NCBI RefSeq assembly: GCF_001672895.1
Contig: NZ_LZKP01000107.1
Location: 1 to 64,000 of the forward strand
Direction of reading: 5' to 3'
Source: Mycobacterium sp. E740
Lineage (GTDB): Bacteria; Actinomycetota; Actinomycetes; Mycobacteriales; Mycobacteriaceae
Length of the DNA: 64,000 nucleotides
Below are positions 28,547 through 36,378 of this stretch, in pieces. The position numbers were made by a program, and so were the translations under genes. Under the pieces are notes generated by a model. It searched no databases. It was not told where the DNA came from and saw only the letters and a program-made list of their open reading frames with translations. Each line of letters opens with the position of its first letter. Positions within the stretch are counted from its first letter, which is position 1.

Positions 28547-29850
28547 GAGGCGACGGCGAACAGCCGCCATTCGCCGGGTACGCCCTTGAGTTCGTGGACG
28601 CCGCGTTCCTCGAACTCCAGACCGGAGCCGATGACGAGGTCACGCAGTGTGCTCGACACCAGCACCTCGTTCGCACCTGCCAGGGCGCTCACTCGCGCGC
28701 CGATGTGCACCCCGATCCCGCTGATGTCGTCGCCGCGAACTTCACACTCTCCGGTGTGCAAGCCCGCGCGGACCTCGATGCCCAGCGTCTGTACGGCATC
28801 ACGAATAGCCATGGCGCAGCGGATCGCCCGCTGTGGCCCGTCGAACGTCGCCAGGAAGCCATCGCCGGAGGTGTTCACTTCACGGCCGCGAAAGCGGGTC
28901 AGCTGCGCGCGGACGACGGCGTCGTGCGCGTCGAGCAGCGCATGCCACTCTCGGTCGCCGAGTTCGACGGCGTGCCGCGTCGAATCGACGATGTCGGTGA
29001 ACAGGACAGTCGCCAGCACCCGGTCGTCGACGACTTCGGGCTGATGTCCGGTGAGGAACGCGTACATCTCCTGGAACGACGCTCGCCACGGTTCAACGAA
29101 GTGATAGAGGTTACGGCCCGGCAGCTCAACATATTTCGCGTCGGGAATGTTGTCGGCGACGTAGCGCCCCATTTCGCGGACGACCATTGCGTCGTCGGTG
29201 TGTTGGACGACGAGGGTTGGCACGCGGACGGTGGGCAGCAGCGCGCGTACGTCCATCGCAGAAACCATCGGCATCATCAGGGCAACGGTCGCCGGGCTGG
29301 CCGCCAGACGTTCCATTCGGGCCCACGTCGCTCGGATCTCTTCGTTCCATGGCATGTCGGGATTGAGCACATGCTGGATCTCGCCCGTGCCCCACATGCC
29401 GACCATGAGCGAGGTGGCCTCCTCGGAATTGAGCGGGCCGCCGACCGCGGCTGCGTAGCAGTCGAAACTCACCAACGCCGTCGTGCGGGAGGGGTGCGTG
29501 GCCGCGAACAGCGCGGCGGCGGCGAAGGCGCCGTCAAGCGCGACGAGAATGGCCTCGCTGCTGCCGAGATCGTCGAGGACCGCCGTGATGCTGTCGGCCC
29601 ACTGCTCCAAAGTCGGTAGCGCACCGGGCGAGACGGGATCCGACGCTCCGGTGCCCGGTTGGTCGAAGAAGATGAGCCGACCGATCGACGTCATCGCCTC
29701 TACCCACCCCTGGATGGAGGGGAGTTCCGGTAGCACCTCGCAGCAGGTGAACCAGTTCGGCACGAAGACGATGTCGCGCTCGCCGGGAGCCGACGCCCGG
29801 TAGGCCACCCGCAGGTCTCCGTTCAGCGCGTAGCGCGTCTCGGAGAACAT
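28543..29850 (-). CDS. Alpha/beta hydrolase-class III adenylate cyclase fusion
   Basis: A 435-residue protein. An N-terminal alpha/beta hydrolase domain (about 1-270) has FFDQPGTGASDP and a C-terminal His region LYHFVEP. A class III cyclase domain follows (about 278-435): VLFTDIVDSTRHA with metal-binding D286 and Asp 289, TSGDGFLATFDGPQRAIRCA, GLHTGECEV and IGARVSALA. This is the plan of M. tuberculosis Rv1900c (LipJ). The nucleophile elbow reads ALDGA (D106) instead of GxSxG, so the serine nucleophile is missing and the hydrolase half may be a sensor. Convergent with the GT87 gene (4-bp overlap). Confidence 0.92.
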   Translation of the reverse strand: MFSETRYALNGDLRVAYRASAPGERDIVFVPNWFTCCEVLPELPSIQGWVEAMTSIGRLIFFDQPGTGASDPVSPGALPTLEQWADSITAVLDDLGSSEAILVALDGAFAAAALFAATHPSRTTALVSFDCYAAAVGGPLNSEEATSLMVGMWGTGEIQHVLNPDMPWNEEIRATWARMERLAASPATVALMMPMVSAMDVRALLPTVRVPTLVVQHTDDAMVVREMGRYVADNIPDAKYVELPGRNLYHFVEPWRASFQEMYAFLTGHQPEVVDDRVLATVLFTDIVDSTRHAVELGDREWHALLDAHDAVVRAQLTRFRGREVNTSGDGFLATFDGPQRAIRCAMAIRDAVQTLGIEVRAGLHTGECEVRGDDISGIGVHIGARVSALAGANEVLVSSTLRDLVIGSGLEFEERGVHELKGVPGEWRLFAVAS

Positions 29851-29942
29851 GGCGGAAGTCTAGATCCGCCGCGCAGCGCGATTTCGCAGATCAGCGCGGT
29901 TTCCTGTAGCCTGGGCCGGTTGCCGACGCAGGCGACCCTCCT

Positions 29943-29961
29943 GCCACGGAACGACCGTGGC
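29943..29961 (+). promoter_or_regulatory. Leader hairpin of the rpsF operon (possible S6:S18 autoregulatory element)
   Basis: A perfect 7-bp stem gccacgg/ccgtggc with loop aacga lies 33 bases before the rpsF ATG, followed by a strong ribosome site (TAGGAGGTGATG). Operons encoding S6 and S18 in many bacteria carry a leader hairpin with a conserved CCG element bound by the S6:S18 dimer. Here CCG occurs at the 3' side of the stem. The functional assignment is inference. Confidence 0.4.
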
Positions 29962-29993
29962 CGACCTAGACCGTAGGAGGTGATGAGGTCTTC

Positions 29994-30284
29994 ATGCGTC
30001 CATACGAAATCATGGTCATCCTCGACCCCACCCTTGACGAGCGCACCGTCGCTCCGTCGTTGGAAACGTTCCTCAATGTCATCCGCAAGGACGGCGGCTC
30101 TGTCGACAAGGTCGACATCTGGGGCCGGCGCCGGCTGGCCTACGAGATCGCCAAGCACGCCGAGGGCATCTACGCCGTCGTCGATGTGAAAGCCGAGCCC
30201 GCCACGGTGACGGAGCTGGACCGTCAGCTCAACCTGAACGAGTCCGTGCTGCGGACCAAGGTCATGCGGACGGACAAGCACTAG
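29994..30284 (+). CDS. rpsF: 30S ribosomal protein S6
   Basis: A 96-residue S6 with the family opening [19 protein letters not shown] and the RNA/S18-contact region [14 protein letters not shown]. First gene of rpsF-ssb-rpsR-rplI, the universal order in mycobacteria (Rv0053-Rv0056). The ribosome site TAGGAGG lies 11 bases before ATG 29994; an in-frame-looking GTG/ATG pair at 29978-29983 is less likely because S6 homologues start MRPYE. Confidence 0.97.
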   Translation: MRPYEIMVILDPTLDERTVAPSLETFLNVIRKDGGSVDKVDIWGRRRLAYEIAKHAEGIYAVVDVKAEPATVTELDRQLNLNESVLRTKVMRTDKH

Positions 30285-30367
30285 TCGAACGGCGTGTGCG
30301 CGTCGGAGTGCTTCCGTAGGCTCGCCTCGACTGACTTCCCGCGCACGGCCAACTCCAGGAGGAACTC

Positions 30368-30868
30368 GTGGCTGGTGACACCATCATCACCGTCGTCGGA
30401 AACCTGACCGCCGACCCAGAACTGCGTTTCACGCCGTCGGGTGCGGCCGTCGCCAACTTCACCGTGGCGTCGACACCGCGCATCTACGACCGGCAGAGCG
30501 GGGAATGGAAGGACGGCGAAGCGCTGTTCCTGCGTTGCAACATCTGGCGCGAGGCTGCCGAGAACGTGGCCGAAAGCCTGACTCGTGGTTCGCGGGTGAT
30601 CGTGCAGGGCCGGCTCAAGCAGCGCTCGTTCGAAACCCGTGAGGGCGAGAAGCGCACCGTGATGGAACTCGAGGTCGACGAGATCGGCCCGTCGTTGCGC
30701 TACGCCACTGCCAAGGTCAACAAGGCCAGCCGCAGCGGCGGTGGCGGTGGTGGATTCGGCGGTGGCGGTGGCGGTTCACGCCCCGCGGAGCAGCCGAAGG
30801 ACGACCCGTGGGGCAGCGCCCCGGCGTCGGGCTCGTTCTCCGGAGCCGACGACGAGCCGCCCTTCTGA
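30368..30868 (+). CDS. ssb: Single-stranded DNA-binding protein
   Basis: A 166-residue SSB. The OB-fold (1-115) begins [24 protein letters not shown] and contains the ssDNA-contact aromatic and Trp residues ([24 protein letters not shown]). A glycine-rich linker ([14 protein letters not shown], about 123-137) leads to the acidic protein-interaction tip DDEPPF at the end. It coats ssDNA and recruits replication and repair enzymes. Starts GTG 30368 behind AGGAGGAACTC, in the ribosomal operon. Confidence 0.97.
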   Translation: MAGDTIITVVGNLTADPELRFTPSGAAVANFTVASTPRIYDRQSGEWKDGEALFLRCNIWREAAENVAESLTRGSRVIVQGRLKQRSFETREGEKRTVMELEVDEIGPSLRYATAKVNKASRSGGGGGGFGGGGGGSRPAEQPKDDPWGSAPASGSFSGADDEPPF

Positions 30869-30913
30869 CTCACAACTGATCAGCGATTCAAGAAGTAAGA
30901 AAGAGAAAGACAC

Positions 30914-31168
30914 ATGGCCAAGGCCACCAAGCGTCGGCCGGCTCCCGAGAAGCCGGTCAAGACCCGCAAGTGCGTGTTCTGCTCCAAGAAGGGGCAGGCC
31001 ATCGATTACAAGGACACCGCGCTGCTGCGCACATACATCAGCGAGCGCGGCAAGATCCGCGCCCGCCGCGTGACCGGTAACTGCGTGCAGCATCAGCGTG
31101 ACATCGCGATCGCGGTGAAGAACGCGCGCGAGGTTGCGCTGCTGCCGTTCACCTCGTCGACGCGATAG
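30914..31168 (+). CDS. rpsR: 30S ribosomal protein S18 (Cys-containing form)
   Basis: An 84-residue S18 with the core [27 protein letters not shown]. It has CVFC at 20-23 plus a later Cys and His (TGNCVQHQ), so this is the C+ paralogue, distinct from the Zur-regulated Cys-less S18 that mycobacteria often encode elsewhere. Preceded by an A/G-rich ribosome region (AGAAAGAGAAAGACAC). Confidence 0.97.
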   Translation: MAKATKRRPAPEKPVKTRKCVFCSKKGQAIDYKDTALLRTYISERGKIRARRVTGNCVQHQRDIAIAVKNAREVALLPFTSSTR

Positions 31169-31182
31169 GCAGGACACGAAAG

Positions 31183-31641
31183 ATGAAACTGATACTCACC
31201 GCCGACGTCGAGCACCTGGGTGTGCAAGGCGACATCGTCGAGGTCAAGGACGGCTACGGCCGCAACTATCTGGTGCCGAAGGGGTTGGCCGTCACGGCGT
31301 CCCGCGGCGCGGAGCGTCAGGCCGAGGAGATTCGTCGGGCGCGCGAGCAGAAGGCCGTCAAGGGTCGCGAGCACGCCGTCGAGCTGAAGACCGCGATCGA
31401 GAACCTGGGTCCGGTTCAGCTGCCCGTGAAGGCGGCTGCCGACAGCGGGAAGTTGTTCGGCTCGGTGACGACGGCCGATGTGGTCGCCGCGATCAAGAAC
31501 GCCGGCGGACCGAATCTGGACAAGCGCACCGTCCAGTTGCCCAAGGCGCACATCAAGTCGACGGGCACGCATCCCGTGGCGGTCCGGTTGCATCCGGAGA
31601 TTGCCGCCCAGGTGTCGCTGGAAGTCGTCGCCGGACAGTAA
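31183..31641 (+). CDS. rplI: 50S ribosomal protein L9
   Basis: A 152-residue L9. The N-terminal rRNA-binding domain [21 protein letters not shown], then [14 protein letters not shown], a long connecting helix (about 41-75; [17 protein letters not shown]), and a C-terminal domain ending EVVAGQ. Last gene of the S6-SSB-S18-L9 operon, 14 bp after rpsR, and followed by a strong terminator hairpin. Confidence 0.97.
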   Translation: MKLILTADVEHLGVQGDIVEVKDGYGRNYLVPKGLAVTASRGAERQAEEIRRAREQKAVKGREHAVELKTAIENLGPVQLPVKAAADSGKLFGSVTTADVVAAIKNAGGPNLDKRTVQLPKAHIKSTGTHPVAVRLHPEIAAQVSLEVVAGQ

Positions 31642-31654
31642 CCGCAGCGTCAAT

Positions 31655-31695
31655 AACGGCCGGGTGAAGCCATGATCGATCTTCACCCGGCCGTT
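31655..31695 (+). terminator. Intrinsic-type terminator of the rpsF-ssb-rpsR-rplI operon
   Basis: A perfect 15-bp stem: aacggccgggtgaag (31655-31669) pairs with cttcacccggccgtt (31681-31695) around an 11-base loop. It starts 13 bases after the rplI stop. It has no run of T after the stem, the usual mycobacterial form. Confidence 0.85.
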
Positions 31696-31935
31696 GCTGT
31701 GCGCGCTGGCGAACTTTTCCGGTCGATCAGACGGCAGCGAAGCTCACCTGCTGTTAACCTGCCGGGCGCGCAGGCGCAACACAACACGCCCGACTTCGCA
31801 ACCCGGCCGACACGCCGAAGCAATTCTCATCCACAACATCGCGACCGGTTTATGGTGCGGCTAGCTGCGCAAATGCTGTGACGGCAGCGGTTAGTTAACA
31901 GGTTCTCCCCAACGACTCAACATGGTTGTCCGGCC

Positions 31936-31955
31936 CTATCCACACCCCATCCACA
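31936..31955 (+). promoter_or_regulatory. Pair of DnaA-box-like sites upstream of dnaB
   Basis: ctatccaca (31936-31944) differs at one base and ccatccaca (31947-31955) at two from the classic TTATCCACA box. They lie in the same orientation, 11 bp apart centre to centre, one helical turn. They fall in the 480-bp gap between rplI and dnaB, which holds no gene. DnaA binding is inferred from the match only. Confidence 0.35.
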
Positions 31956-32079
31956 AGTCCGCTAACAAGGGGTGGTTGCGCCCCCGCCAGCAACGCCTAA
32001 CGTAGGCCGTCGGCGAGACGGTTCCACCCCGGCGTAGCGGTTTGTCGGAGGTCTGGCTTACAGTCGCGACGAGCGGGTA

Positions 32080-32095
32080 TCGAATGTACGTTCGA
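32080..32095. promoter_or_regulatory. LexA (SOS) box upstream of dnaB
   Basis: tcgaatgtacgttcga fits the mycobacterial/Bacillus-type SOS box TCGAAC-N4-GTTCGA with a single deviation (T for C at position 6). It ends 27 bp before the chosen dnaB start, so LexA would sit across the start region of the dnaB transcript. This predicts DNA-damage induction of the replicative helicase. Confidence 0.7.
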
Positions 32096-32122
32096 TAGTG
32101 AATACAGGGGGTGAAGCGCTTC

Positions 32123-33514
32123 GTGGCTGTCGTGGACGACCTCGGCCATAACGCTGGACATCCGGGCATGGACGCCCCGCCCAGCGAGGACTTCGGGCGC
32201 CAACCTCCGCAAGACCAATCGGCCGAGCAGGCTGTCCTCGGCGGGATGCTGCTGAGCAAGGACGCCATCGCCGACGTCCTCGAGAAGCTGCGCCCGGGCG
32301 ACTTCTACCGCCCCGCGCATCAGAACGTCTACGACGCGATCCTCGATCTCTACGGCCGCGGTGAGCCGGCCGACGCGGTGACGGTGGCCGCCGAATTGGA
32401 CCGGCGCGGTTTGCTGCGCCGCATCGGCGGGGCGCTGTATCTGCACACGCTGATTTCGACGGTGCCGACGGCGGCCAATGCTGGCTTCTATGCGGGCATC
32501 GTCGCGGAGAAGGCGCTGTTGCGGCGTCTCGTCGAAGCCGGCACGCGGGTGGTGCAGTACGGCTACGCAGGCGCCGAGGGAGCCGATGTCAACGAGATCG
32601 TCGACCGCGCGCAGTCGGAGATCTACGACGTCACCGAGCGACGCACTGCCGAAGATTTCGTGGTGCTGGAGGAGATCCTGCAGCCGACGATGGACGAGAT
32701 CGACGCGATCGCGTCGCAAGGCGGGATAGCACGCGGTGTGCCGACGGGATTCGTGGAACTCGACGAGGTGACCAACGGCCTGCATCCCGGTCAGATGATC
32801 ATCATCGCGGCGAGGCCCGGCGTCGGGAAATCGACTCTGGGACTGGATTTTTTGCGGTCGTGCTCGATCAAACACCAGATGCCGAGCGTCATCTTCTCGC
32901 TGGAGATGAGCAAGTCCGAAATCGTCATGCGGCTGCTGTCGGCGGAGGCGAAAATCAAACTCGCCGACATGCGGTCGGGCCGGATGAGCGACGATGATTG
33001 GACGCGGCTGGCGCGCCGAATGAGCGAGATCAGCGAAGCGCCTTTGTATATCGATGATTCGCCGAACCTGACCATGATGGAGATCCGAGCGAAGGCTCGG
33101 CGGCTGAGCCAGAAGGCCGGCCTCAGACTGGTCGTGGTCGACTATCTGCAGCTGATGACATCGGGCAAGAAGTATGAGTCGAGGCAGCAGGAAGTATCAG
33201 ACTTCTCTCGAAGCATGAAGCTGATGGCGAAGGAACTGGATGTTCCGGTGGTGGCCATCAGTCAGCTGAATCGTGGGCCAGAGCAAAGAACAGATAAGCG
33301 GCCAATGGTGTCTGACCTGCGCGAATCGGGAAGTTTAGAGCAGGATAGCGACGTAGTTATACTTCTTCACCGACCGGATGCATTCGAGCGTGACGACCCT
33401 CGCGGTGGGGAAGCAGACCTGATTCTGGGCAAGCATCGCAACGGGCCTACGAAGACGATTACCGTTGCGCACCAACTACATTTGAGTCGCTTCGCGAACA
33501 TGGCCAAGCAGTAG
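32123..33514 (+). CDS. dnaB: Replicative DNA helicase DnaB (intein-free, 3' end atypical)
   Basis: A 463-residue hexameric helicase. The N-terminal DnaG-interaction domain contains QSAEQAVLGGMLLSKDAIADVLEKL. The RecA-fold domain has Walker A ARPGVGKST, SLEMSKSEIVMRL, VVDYLQLM (Walker B), ISQLNRGPEQRTDKRP and DLRESGSLEQDSDVV. M. tuberculosis dnaB carries an intein near DLRESG; here the site is empty. I prefer GTG 32123 (protein MAVVDDL, as in M. tuberculosis) to GTG 32111. From about 33.1 kb the codons become AT-richer (TTA, ATA, AGA; GC by hand about 52-55% against about 67% upstream), although the protein stays fully conserved. Confidence 0.96.
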   Translation: MAVVDDLGHNAGHPGMDAPPSEDFGRQPPQDQSAEQAVLGGMLLSKDAIADVLEKLRPGDFYRPAHQNVYDAILDLYGRGEPADAVTVAAELDRRGLLRRIGGALYLHTLISTVPTAANAGFYAGIVAEKALLRRLVEAGTRVVQYGYAGAEGADVNEIVDRAQSEIYDVTERRTAEDFVVLEEILQPTMDEIDAIASQGGIARGVPTGFVELDEVTNGLHPGQMIIIAARPGVGKSTLGLDFLRSCSIKHQMPSVIFSLEMSKSEIVMRLLSAEAKIKLADMRSGRMSDDDWTRLARRMSEISEAPLYIDDSPNLTMMEIRAKARRLSQKAGLRLVVVDYLQLMTSGKKYESRQQEVSDFSRSMKLMAKELDVPVVAISQLNRGPEQRTDKRPMVSDLRESGSLEQDSDVVILLHRPDAFERDDPRGGEADLILGKHRNGPTKTITVAHQLHLSRFANMAKQ

Positions 33515-33766
33515 GGGGCATTGTCGGTTCTCAACTTCGATGTCATTTCTGAAACGGACTGTCATCCGTATGTCATTTTGGACATCGGAGTGAAACAAGT
33601 TGACTTGTGGCGGCCAACGCCGCCCCGTTCTTCGGGCGGCCGTGCGCGGGAAAGCTGTCGTACCGTTCCGGCATGATTCCTGGGCGGAGATTTGCGGTGC
33701 CCTGCCGCTCGACCAGGTCGGCACGACCGCCGCAGTGATTCCGCAGCGAGTGAGGGGATGCGATTG
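33515..33766. other. AT-rich gene-free stretch after dnaB
   Basis: About 250 bases with no convincing gene. GC is near 43% in 33541-33600 by hand count. The hexamer tgtcat occurs at 33541, 33560 and 33571 in direct orientation. This is the left edge of the accessory region. No tRNA, integrase or att-like duplication of the dnaB end was recognised. Confidence 0.5.
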
Positions 33767-34309
33767 ATGGGTGACATCCGTGACGAGCGTCGGGAAGGGC
33801 GGGCCAACCACATGCCATATGACTACTTCGAAACTATTCCCAATTACACCGACACGGTTCCCGACTATAGGAGGCTGGCCCGCGAAATCGGACAGGAGAT
33901 CGCCGCCACCCGGCCGCCGAATGTCTTGGCGCGCAACGGCAGGGCGTTCTGGAAGCTCACCGACGGCGGCAGCGGAGCACTGGCCTGGCTTGCTTTCACC
34001 CGGCCAGATGCGCGGTCGGCGCTGGCCAGGCGCAAGGTGTGGACACTGATCCCGTACCTACAGGTATTTATGGCGAACTGGTTCGTGAGCGTCGACCACC
34101 AGCTCGCCGAACAGAACCAGTGGATACATACAAACATCGACGTTTACGAGGCACGAGAACTGGCGCTGCTGGTGCCCCAGCCGCGAGCCGAGGACATGAA
34201 GCGGATCACCCGACCCGAAGCGTTGCTGACCCTCGACGACATCGACCGGCACAAAGTGACGACCGTACTGGGTAAGGGGACTGCACAAGCGATGAAGGCT
34301 CGACGATGA
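33767..34309 (+). CDS. Hypothetical protein coupled to a PD-(D/E)XK nuclease-like gene
   Basis: A 180-residue soluble protein of unknown family: MGDIRDERREGRANHMPYDYF at the start, then a mixed alpha/beta body with NGRAFWKLTDGGSGALAWLAF and WTLIPYLQVFMANWFVSVDHQ, and a basic end. No signal peptide, membrane segment or known catalytic motif was seen. I chose ATG 33767, behind GAGTGAGGGG; ATG 33812 (MPYDYF) is an alternative. Its stop overlaps the ATG of the next gene (ATGA), so the two proteins are probably made in fixed ratio and act together. It could be a specificity, inhibitor or sensor subunit; no evidence separates these. Confidence 0.65.
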   Translation: MGDIRDERREGRANHMPYDYFETIPNYTDTVPDYRRLAREIGQEIAATRPPNVLARNGRAFWKLTDGGSGALAWLAFTRPDARSALARRKVWTLIPYLQVFMANWFVSVDHQLAEQNQWIHTNIDVYEARELALLVPQPRAEDMKRITRPEALLTLDDIDRHKVTTVLGKGTAQAMKARR

Positions 34310-34842
34310 CTTACGTGAACAAACAGGAATTTCTAGCCTGGGCGTACGACGACCTGCTGGCAAACACCACCCGTGGTGTGCTGGCCGAGTACATCGTGGC
34401 CAAAGCACTCGGCATTCTCGACAGGAAGCGCGTCGAATGGGACAAGTACGACCTCCGCGTCGACGGTATCGGGGTAGAGGTCAAATCAGCGGCCTACGTG
34501 CAATCGTGGGAGCAAACGCAGCCTTCGGTGATCTCGTTCGGCATCGGCCCCACAATGGGCTGGGACGCCGGCACCAACACCTATGCGGCCACTGCGGGGC
34601 GATGCGCCGACGTGTACGTCTTCTGTCTGCTCAACGGCACGGACGGCCAACATGTCGACCCGCGCGACGTCGGGCAATGGACGTTCTACGTGCTGCCGAC
34701 GAGTGTTCTCAACCGTGAAGTGCCGTTGCAGAAGAGGATTCGACTCGGACCGCTTATAGCCCTTGGTGCCCACCAGTGCACATACGATGAGCTCAAAGCC
34801 GTCATTCTTGATGCGGCAGCACCGGACAATCGCAGCAGCTGA
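34306..34842 (+). CDS. PD-(D/E)XK nuclease-like protein
   Basis: A 178-residue protein with the spacing of a PD-(D/E)XK nuclease core: helix Glu E28 (RGVLAEYIVAKALG), Asp D49 (WDKYDLRVDG), then E58-V-K60 (GVEVKSAAYVQSW), the metal/scissile-phosphate triad. Later blocks include ADVYVFCLLNG and WTFYVLPTSVLN. Restriction endonucleases and Holliday-type nucleases share this core. No methyltransferase is encoded nearby, so a classic restriction-modification pair is not supported. It is translationally coupled to the unknown protein upstream, beside dnaB, in an accessory stretch. Nuclease activity is inferred from the motif only. Confidence 0.7.
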   Translation: MTYVNKQEFLAWAYDDLLANTTRGVLAEYIVAKALGILDRKRVEWDKYDLRVDGIGVEVKSAAYVQSWEQTQPSVISFGIGPTMGWDAGTNTYAATAGRCADVYVFCLLNGTDGQHVDPRDVGQWTFYVLPTSVLNREVPLQKRIRLGPLIALGAHQCTYDELKAVILDAAAPDNRSS

Positions 34843-34933
34843 CGATACGCGGAGGACGAGCTGTAACCGCTCTGGACTCGGAAACCGCGCCCTTCTGAAT
34901 GACCGCGCCCGACTAGAGACGGTTGGTATCTAA

Positions 34934-36112
34934 ATGACGAGTCCGCGGCCGTTTCCCGGCTGGTATCCAGACACAGAGGGCAAGAATTTGCGCTACTGGG
35001 ACGGCACGGCCTGGACCTCGTCGGTTCGGCCGGCTCCAGTCTCACGCGTATTCGGATTTCCTCGCCGGTGGTGGGCTTTGATTGCCGTCTCCCTCGTCGC
35101 AGTTCTGCTCGGAGGCGGCGTAATCCGTTGGTGGCTACAGCATTCCACGGAACAGCAGCGGTGGTCGCTGTGGCCACACAGCATGGGCTGTGCCCTAGCA
35201 CCCCATCCCGACTTCCCGGCTCCACCGCCGCCAACGTCGGTACGCGCCAAGCAGGTCACGGTCGAGCGAATCGAAGGGGCGAAGGTTGCGGTTTCCGTGG
35301 AATTTGCGGCACCGCCGCCCGGGCCCGCACGGCAAGTCCGCTCACCCTACGGCGGCACGATGGATGCGCCAGGAAGCCTTGACGTTCAGTTCCTGATCAC
35401 TACCTCGCATCTTGGTTCTCCTACTGCCTATGAGACGAAAGGCATCGTCATTGAGTCTCCCTTCCTTGGTAACGGTGGGCTGTGGAGGGCATGGCAAACG
35501 GGTCTCAGCCCGTCCGGTGACGACCGCGAGGTGCCGGTTTCGGTGGCGACGTCGGGCCGGTTCATGCGCATTGAACTCGATCTCAAAGGCCAGGATCGGC
35601 TCTTCGGTGATGGACCGTTTAGACCGACCGTGAGTGTCGACGGCATGATGACCACACCGCCGACACGCGAACTGATCGGCGGAGACCTACGGTTCTTTCA
35701 GAACCAGCTCTGTTTGTGGGACACGACGTCGACGCTGGACCGGCCTGTCGAGTCGACGGTTACCCAGGCCGCCCCGCCTACAGCGGGCCCCAATCGCGGA
35801 CCCAGCAACACGCCGCCGGCCTCACAGCCGCAAAGCCCCTCCAGCTTTCCGGCTGACGGTAGGTCGTGTCCGAAGCGGCACGGGCCCACCGGCGCGTTTA
35901 CCGAGTCGGCGAGCGGCAACGACCACACGTCGTGTGAGTTCGCCGAAGAAGTCCGCATCGCTTATGCGGACATGGGACAGCCTGGATCGTTTCAACGTCT
36001 GATCGTCGAGAGCCCAGTCACGAACACTTCCATCGAAATGACCTGCGGTCCATCAGCAGCCGGGTTCATAGTGTGCCGAGGTGGCGACGACGCCGTTGTC
36101 TATCTGAACTGA
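34934..36112 (+). CDS. DUF2510 single-pass membrane protein
   Basis: A 392-residue protein. The N-terminal DUF2510 motif PGWYPDTEGKNLRYWDGTAWTSSV (8-31) is followed by one transmembrane helix near 49-66 (LIAVSLVAVLLGGGVIRWW). The extracytoplasmic part is about 320 residues, with a folded region (about 105-255), a Pro/Ser/Thr-rich linker (about 280-310), and a C-terminal domain with four cysteines (SCPKRHGP, TSCEFAEE, MTCGPS, VCRGGDD) that could form disulfides. No ribosome site is obvious before ATG 34934, so it may be leaderless. Function unknown. Confidence 0.75.
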   Translation: MTSPRPFPGWYPDTEGKNLRYWDGTAWTSSVRPAPVSRVFGFPRRWWALIAVSLVAVLLGGGVIRWWLQHSTEQQRWSLWPHSMGCALAPHPDFPAPPPPTSVRAKQVTVERIEGAKVAVSVEFAAPPPGPARQVRSPYGGTMDAPGSLDVQFLITTSHLGSPTAYETKGIVIESPFLGNGGLWRAWQTGLSPSGDDREVPVSVATSGRFMRIELDLKGQDRLFGDGPFRPTVSVDGMMTTPPTRELIGGDLRFFQNQLCLWDTTSTLDRPVESTVTQAAPPTAGPNRGPSNTPPASQPQSPSSFPADGRSCPKRHGPTGAFTESASGNDHTSCEFAEEVRIAYADMGQPGSFQRLIVESPVTNTSIEMTCGPSAAGFIVCRGGDDAVVYLN

Positions 36113-36352
36113 GCCCATGGGTCACGAACTGGCGGCAATAGGTAGTCCGTCTGGGCCATTCCAGAAGATGACACGGGGATGAGACGGAAACAACTGGCAC
36201 GACGTGAGACAACTTGCGTTATCCCTGCTCAGGGACTGAGTAAATGACACAGCTGATGAGAATCGACAGCAGTCAAGAGGCAGCAATCAAATGCATCGAC
36301 CGGGGTGGACATGCGCCGCAGGTTTCGGACCGCCAAGCACCGAAGCCACCGT

Positions 36353-36367
36353 TACCAATAATTGGTA
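36353..36367. promoter_or_regulatory. Operator palindrome of the parDE module
   Basis: taccaataattggta is a perfect 7-bp dyad around a central a, ending 11 bp before the parD ATG. Ribbon-helix-helix antitoxins bind such short dyads to autoregulate. Its place also argues for a short leader or leaderless transcript. Confidence 0.65.
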
Positions 36368-36378
36368 CGCTCAGCTGC

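Noticed and set aside
33310-33330. DnaB intein
   Set aside because: The DLRESG-SLEQDSDVV junction is continuous, with no intein splicing residues or homing endonuclease motifs; it is an empty site.
34306-34842. Restriction-modification system
   Set aside because: A nuclease-like core is visible but no DNA methyltransferase motif (FxGxG, NPPY or PCQ) is encoded nearby, so a classic R-M pair is not supported.
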